The position numbers and the translations under genes were made by a program. Below, piece after piece: positions 15,990-16,710 of a stretch of 16,710 bases of DNA. Position 1 is the stretch's first letter, and each line of letters begins with the position of its first letter. A model generated the notes under the pieces. The model searched no databases. It saw only the letters and a program-made list of their open reading frames with translations, and was not told the origin of the DNA. Source of the DNA: JAUWPO01 sp965603285 (GTDB lineage Bacteria; Chloroflexota; Anaerolineae; Anaerolineales; UBA4823); assembly GCA_965603285.1 (NCBI GenBank), contig CBFDCK010000062.1:1-16710 (forward strand), written 5' to 3'.

Positions 15990-16617
15990 TACCGATCTCC
16001 GTAACAAAATTGTATTCGCCCTGGTAATTGGGCGGTAGCTGTCTTGCTAACGTTTCCATAATGGTCTGCGTGCCGCGTTGCATTGAGGTACGCCGGTCTC
16101 CGTGGGTATCAAGTCGAAATGGCAATCCAAATGTCACGGAAATCTTTGTGCGCTGCAGGCGCTTCATATTGTTGTAGACGTGTTTATTCATTGTACCTGT
16201 AAAGGTAACCGGATATAACGTAACATCTGCTTTCAGCGCCAGATATGCCGCACCAAAAGTACCTGCCTCCAGTGAACCAGTCAAACTTTCACGTCCTTCT
16301 GGAGCGATTCCGATGCAGCGATCTTCAGCGAGTCCCTCAAGTGCAGTCCGAAGTGCTATGCGATCCGGCTGGCCGCGGTGAATCCATATTACACCATATG
16401 CGTCGATAATTTTACCGAGTATTGGAATGTCATACAGCTCGGATTTTGCCAGCCAATCGAAATGGTACGGCGAATATGCGATTACCAGCAATCCGTCGGC
16501 GTCTCCTAAATGATTTGTGACGATCAGGGCGGGTCCATGTCGAGGGATGTTTTCGATGCCGGTTGCTTCAACATCGGCGAGCAGCCAGAGCAATAAACGG
16601 CAAACGATGCGGGTCAA
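15979..16617 (-). CDS. Second PlsC-like lysophospholipid acyltransferase (start uncertain)
   Basis: A 212-residue protein of the same superfamily as its downstream neighbour. It has the HX4D motif as NHLGDAD (H36, D41), an altered EGTR motif as EGRES at 107-111, and YPVTFTGT at 135-142. A hydrophobic N-terminal helix (RLLLWLLA at 7-14) probably sits on the membrane. Replacement of Thr in EGTR suggests a different acceptor or acyl preference, by inference. The start shown is TTG at 16617, whose bases overlap a TGA in another frame (TTGA), as at many operon junctions. The AGGAGG upstream is 12 bases away, rather far. The same frame remains open without ATG or GTG to the right edge at 16710 and encodes an Arg-rich stretch, so the true start may lie outside the window. 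Confidence 0.85.
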   Translation of the reverse strand: MTRIVCRLLLWLLADVEATGIENIPRHGPALIVTNHLGDADGLLVIAYSPYHFDWLAKSELYDIPILGKIIDAYGVIWIHRGQPDRIALRTALEGLAEDRCIGIAPEGRESLTGSLEAGTFGAAYLALKADVTLYPVTFTGTMNKHVYNNMKRLQRTKISVTFGLPFRLDTHGDRRTSMQRGTQTIMETLARQLPPNYQGEYNFVTEIGNDS

Positions 16618-16710
16618 GGATCGAAACAGCCTCCTGCTCCTTGTGAGGCGAGGTAGACGTGTTTTATTGCTCTTGATTGTGGCGCTGCGCGGTTTTTGTG
16701 GCGTGAGGGT
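16618..16710 (-). other. Right-edge segment, possible end of an upstream gene or N-terminal extension
   Basis: Three readings are possible on the minus strand. The acyltransferase frame is open throughout and Arg/Lys-rich. A second frame is open and ends at a TGA at 16616-16614. A third ends at a TAA within the segment and would carry the last 14 codons of an upstream gene. The sequence does not decide between them. AAGGAGCAGGAGG is present at 16642-16630. Confidence 0.3.

Noticed and set aside
16630..16642. AAGGAGCAGGAGG as ribosome binding site of the second acyltransferase
   Set aside because: It is 12 bases from the TTG start, longer than usual, and the frame is open across it, so it cannot decide the start.

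Overview
The window is a bacterial chromosomal segment in which every gene I can support lies on the minus strand, so transcription runs from high to low coordinates. No mobile element, CRISPR array, tRNA or rRNA was seen. The gene content suggests Chloroflexota, probably the Anaerolineae. The reasons are an RpoC with a long coiled-coil insertion after its N-terminal zinc site, a TPR membrane protein with a Pro/Thr-rich tail coupled to an LCP protein, and a glyoxylate reductase/glycerate 2-kinase pair. This placement is inference, not a database result.

Layout in transcription order. (1) 16710-15255: two overlapping PlsC-type acyltransferases for phospholipid synthesis; the start of the first is uncertain because its frame stays open to the window edge. 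(2) 15156-11893: a large orphan membrane sensor histidine kinase (multi-TM region, Cache-like sensor, HAMP, GAF, PAS, HisKA, HATPase) behind its own TATAAT-type promoter. (3) 11892-11592: a 301-base intergenic region with a near-consensus sigma70-type promoter and an approximately 230-nt leader holding two RNA hairpins. (4) 11591-7248: rpoC, with GTG start and AGGAGG ribosome binding site, and no rpoB beside it. (5) 7247-7050: a gap with a pair of GTGCCxGGCAC-type elements that may end the rpoC transcript. (6) 7049-4289: a TPR membrane protein and an LCP (LytR-CpsA-Psr) protein with 8-bp gene overlap, followed by three hairpins. (7) 4108-1: an SRAP (YedK/HMCES) DNA-protein crosslink protein, a YihY/BrkB membrane protein, a type-2 glycerate kinase and a D-2-hydroxyacid dehydrogenase cut off by the left edge.

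Functional links. The last two genes form a plausible route from glyoxylate or hydroxypyruvate to D-glycerate to 2-phosphoglycerate. The TPR/LCP pair looks like a cell-envelope unit. The two PlsC proteins probably act in consecutive or alternative acylation steps. The part I consider most worth a second look is the rpoC leader: a 17-bp bulged stem directly upstream of the rpoC ribosome binding site, preceded by a hairpin that displays a second perfect AGGAGG in its loop, in a locus where rpoC is not downstream of rpoB.
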